Positions 15,147 to 15,388 of a stretch of DNA of 15,388 nt are shown here, piece after piece. The notes under the pieces were generated by a model. The model searched no databases. It was not told the origin of the DNA and was given only the letters and a program-made list of their open reading frames with translations. The first letter of the stretch is position 1, and every line of letters begins with the position of its first letter. This stretch comes from CAYXRK01 sp964467615 (GTDB lineage: Bacteria > Hydrogenedentota > Hydrogenedentia > Hydrogenedentales > GCA-2746185). Where the stretch lies: positions 1-15,388 of the forward strand of contig CAYXRK010000111.1 in NCBI GenBank assembly GCA_964467615.1, read 5' to 3'. The translations under genes and the position numbers were made by a program.

Positions 15147-15388
15147 GGGCATTATCCAGTTGACTCCCTTGTCGTCAAGAAAAGCTTAAAATGAAGGGGA
15201 TTTCATGCATCTCCTTACACGCCTTCGTCACTCAGACTCTCAAAATATCCTTGTTTTCCGCGCTGGCTTGCCCACAAGGGAGTTAAAGCGATAATTCCCG
15301 AAACAAAGGGCATTATCCAGTTGACTCCCTTGTCGTCAAGAAAAGCTTAAAATGAAGGGGATTTCATGCATCTCCTTACACGCCTTCG
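15138..15388. repeat. 161-base direct repeat, second copy cut by the window edge
   Basis: Bases 15138-15227 recur without change at 15299-15388, where the window ends, so the repeat is at least 90 bases with a period of 161. The region is visibly AT-richer than the coding DNA. Only two very short ORFs (about 30 codons) run through it, and neither is convincing. True tandem copies, a mobile element inserted next to itself, or an assembly effect at a contig end are all possible. Confidence 0.85.
15147..15299. mobile_element. Possible MITE-like element with 33-base terminal inverted repeats
   Basis: Within each repeat unit, 15147-15179 and the reverse complement of 15267-15299 match at 26 of 33 positions, with the core ACTCCCTTGT fully conserved. 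Both ends begin GGG. GAAACAAA flanks the 153-base element at 15139-15146 and 15300-15307, like an 8-base target duplication, although the tandem layout by itself produces that flank. No transposase is present, so it would be a non-autonomous element. Confidence 0.45.

Noticed and set aside
15190..15285. Small ORFs of about 30 codons within the terminal repeat
   Set aside because: There is no ribosome site, no recognisable sequence, and they lie inside an AT-rich repeat. Chance frames are expected.
15138..15388. CRISPR array
   Set aside because: The repeat unit is at least 90 bases with a 161-base period, there are only two copies, and the intervening sequence carries inverted-repeat arms. 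This does not fit CRISPR repeats and spacers.

Overview
The window looks like a chromosomal segment from a GC-rich, free-living bacterium, probably Gram-negative and environmental. It carries Sec and Tat export signals, a selenoprotein, a leucine pathway gene and core glycolysis and translation genes. The phylum cannot be fixed from sequence alone. The mix (a two-subunit Tat-type molybdenum hydroxylase, GC-rich intergenic hairpins, an RG-rich PNPase tail) would suit Planctomycetota, Hydrogenedentota or a similar lineage, but that is inference.

Layout. Bases 44-5461 (minus strand) are a run of housekeeping genes read as gap, two tiny membrane-protein ORFs, pgk, rpsO and pnp. A good promoter lies ahead of gap. 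Bases 5749-6809 (minus) hold a two-gene unit: an unrecognised winged-helix-like protein followed by a BCP/PrxQ peroxiredoxin. Its perfect -10 box sits so close to the ATG that the mRNA may be leaderless. Bases 6905-8461 (plus) are leuA. Bases 8572-9744 (plus) are one exported thioredoxin-fold protein interrupted by an in-frame TGA exactly where the catalytic cysteine belongs. A hairpin of bacterial SECIS type follows the TGA, so this is read as a selenoprotein. Bases 9895-11438 (plus) are rpmE, prfA and an orphan YgiT-type zinc-finger protein. Bases 11491-14108 (minus) are a [2Fe-2S] subunit and a Tat-exported molybdopterin subunit of an isoquinoline-oxidoreductase-like hydroxylase. Bases 14191-15048 (plus) are prmC, the methyltransferase of the RF1 encoded upstream. 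The last 340 bases are AT-richer, non-coding and carry a 161-base repeat with inverted-repeat ends that is cut by the window edge.

The most interesting items are the selenoprotein, which ordinary gene callers would split into two false genes, and the pair of related 42-residue membrane proteins between gap and pgk. The second of these overlaps the pgk start, where no Shine-Dalgarno is visible. No tRNA, rRNA, CRISPR array or integrase was seen. The Sec machinery (selA, selB, selC, selD) is not in this window and must lie elsewhere if the recoding is real.
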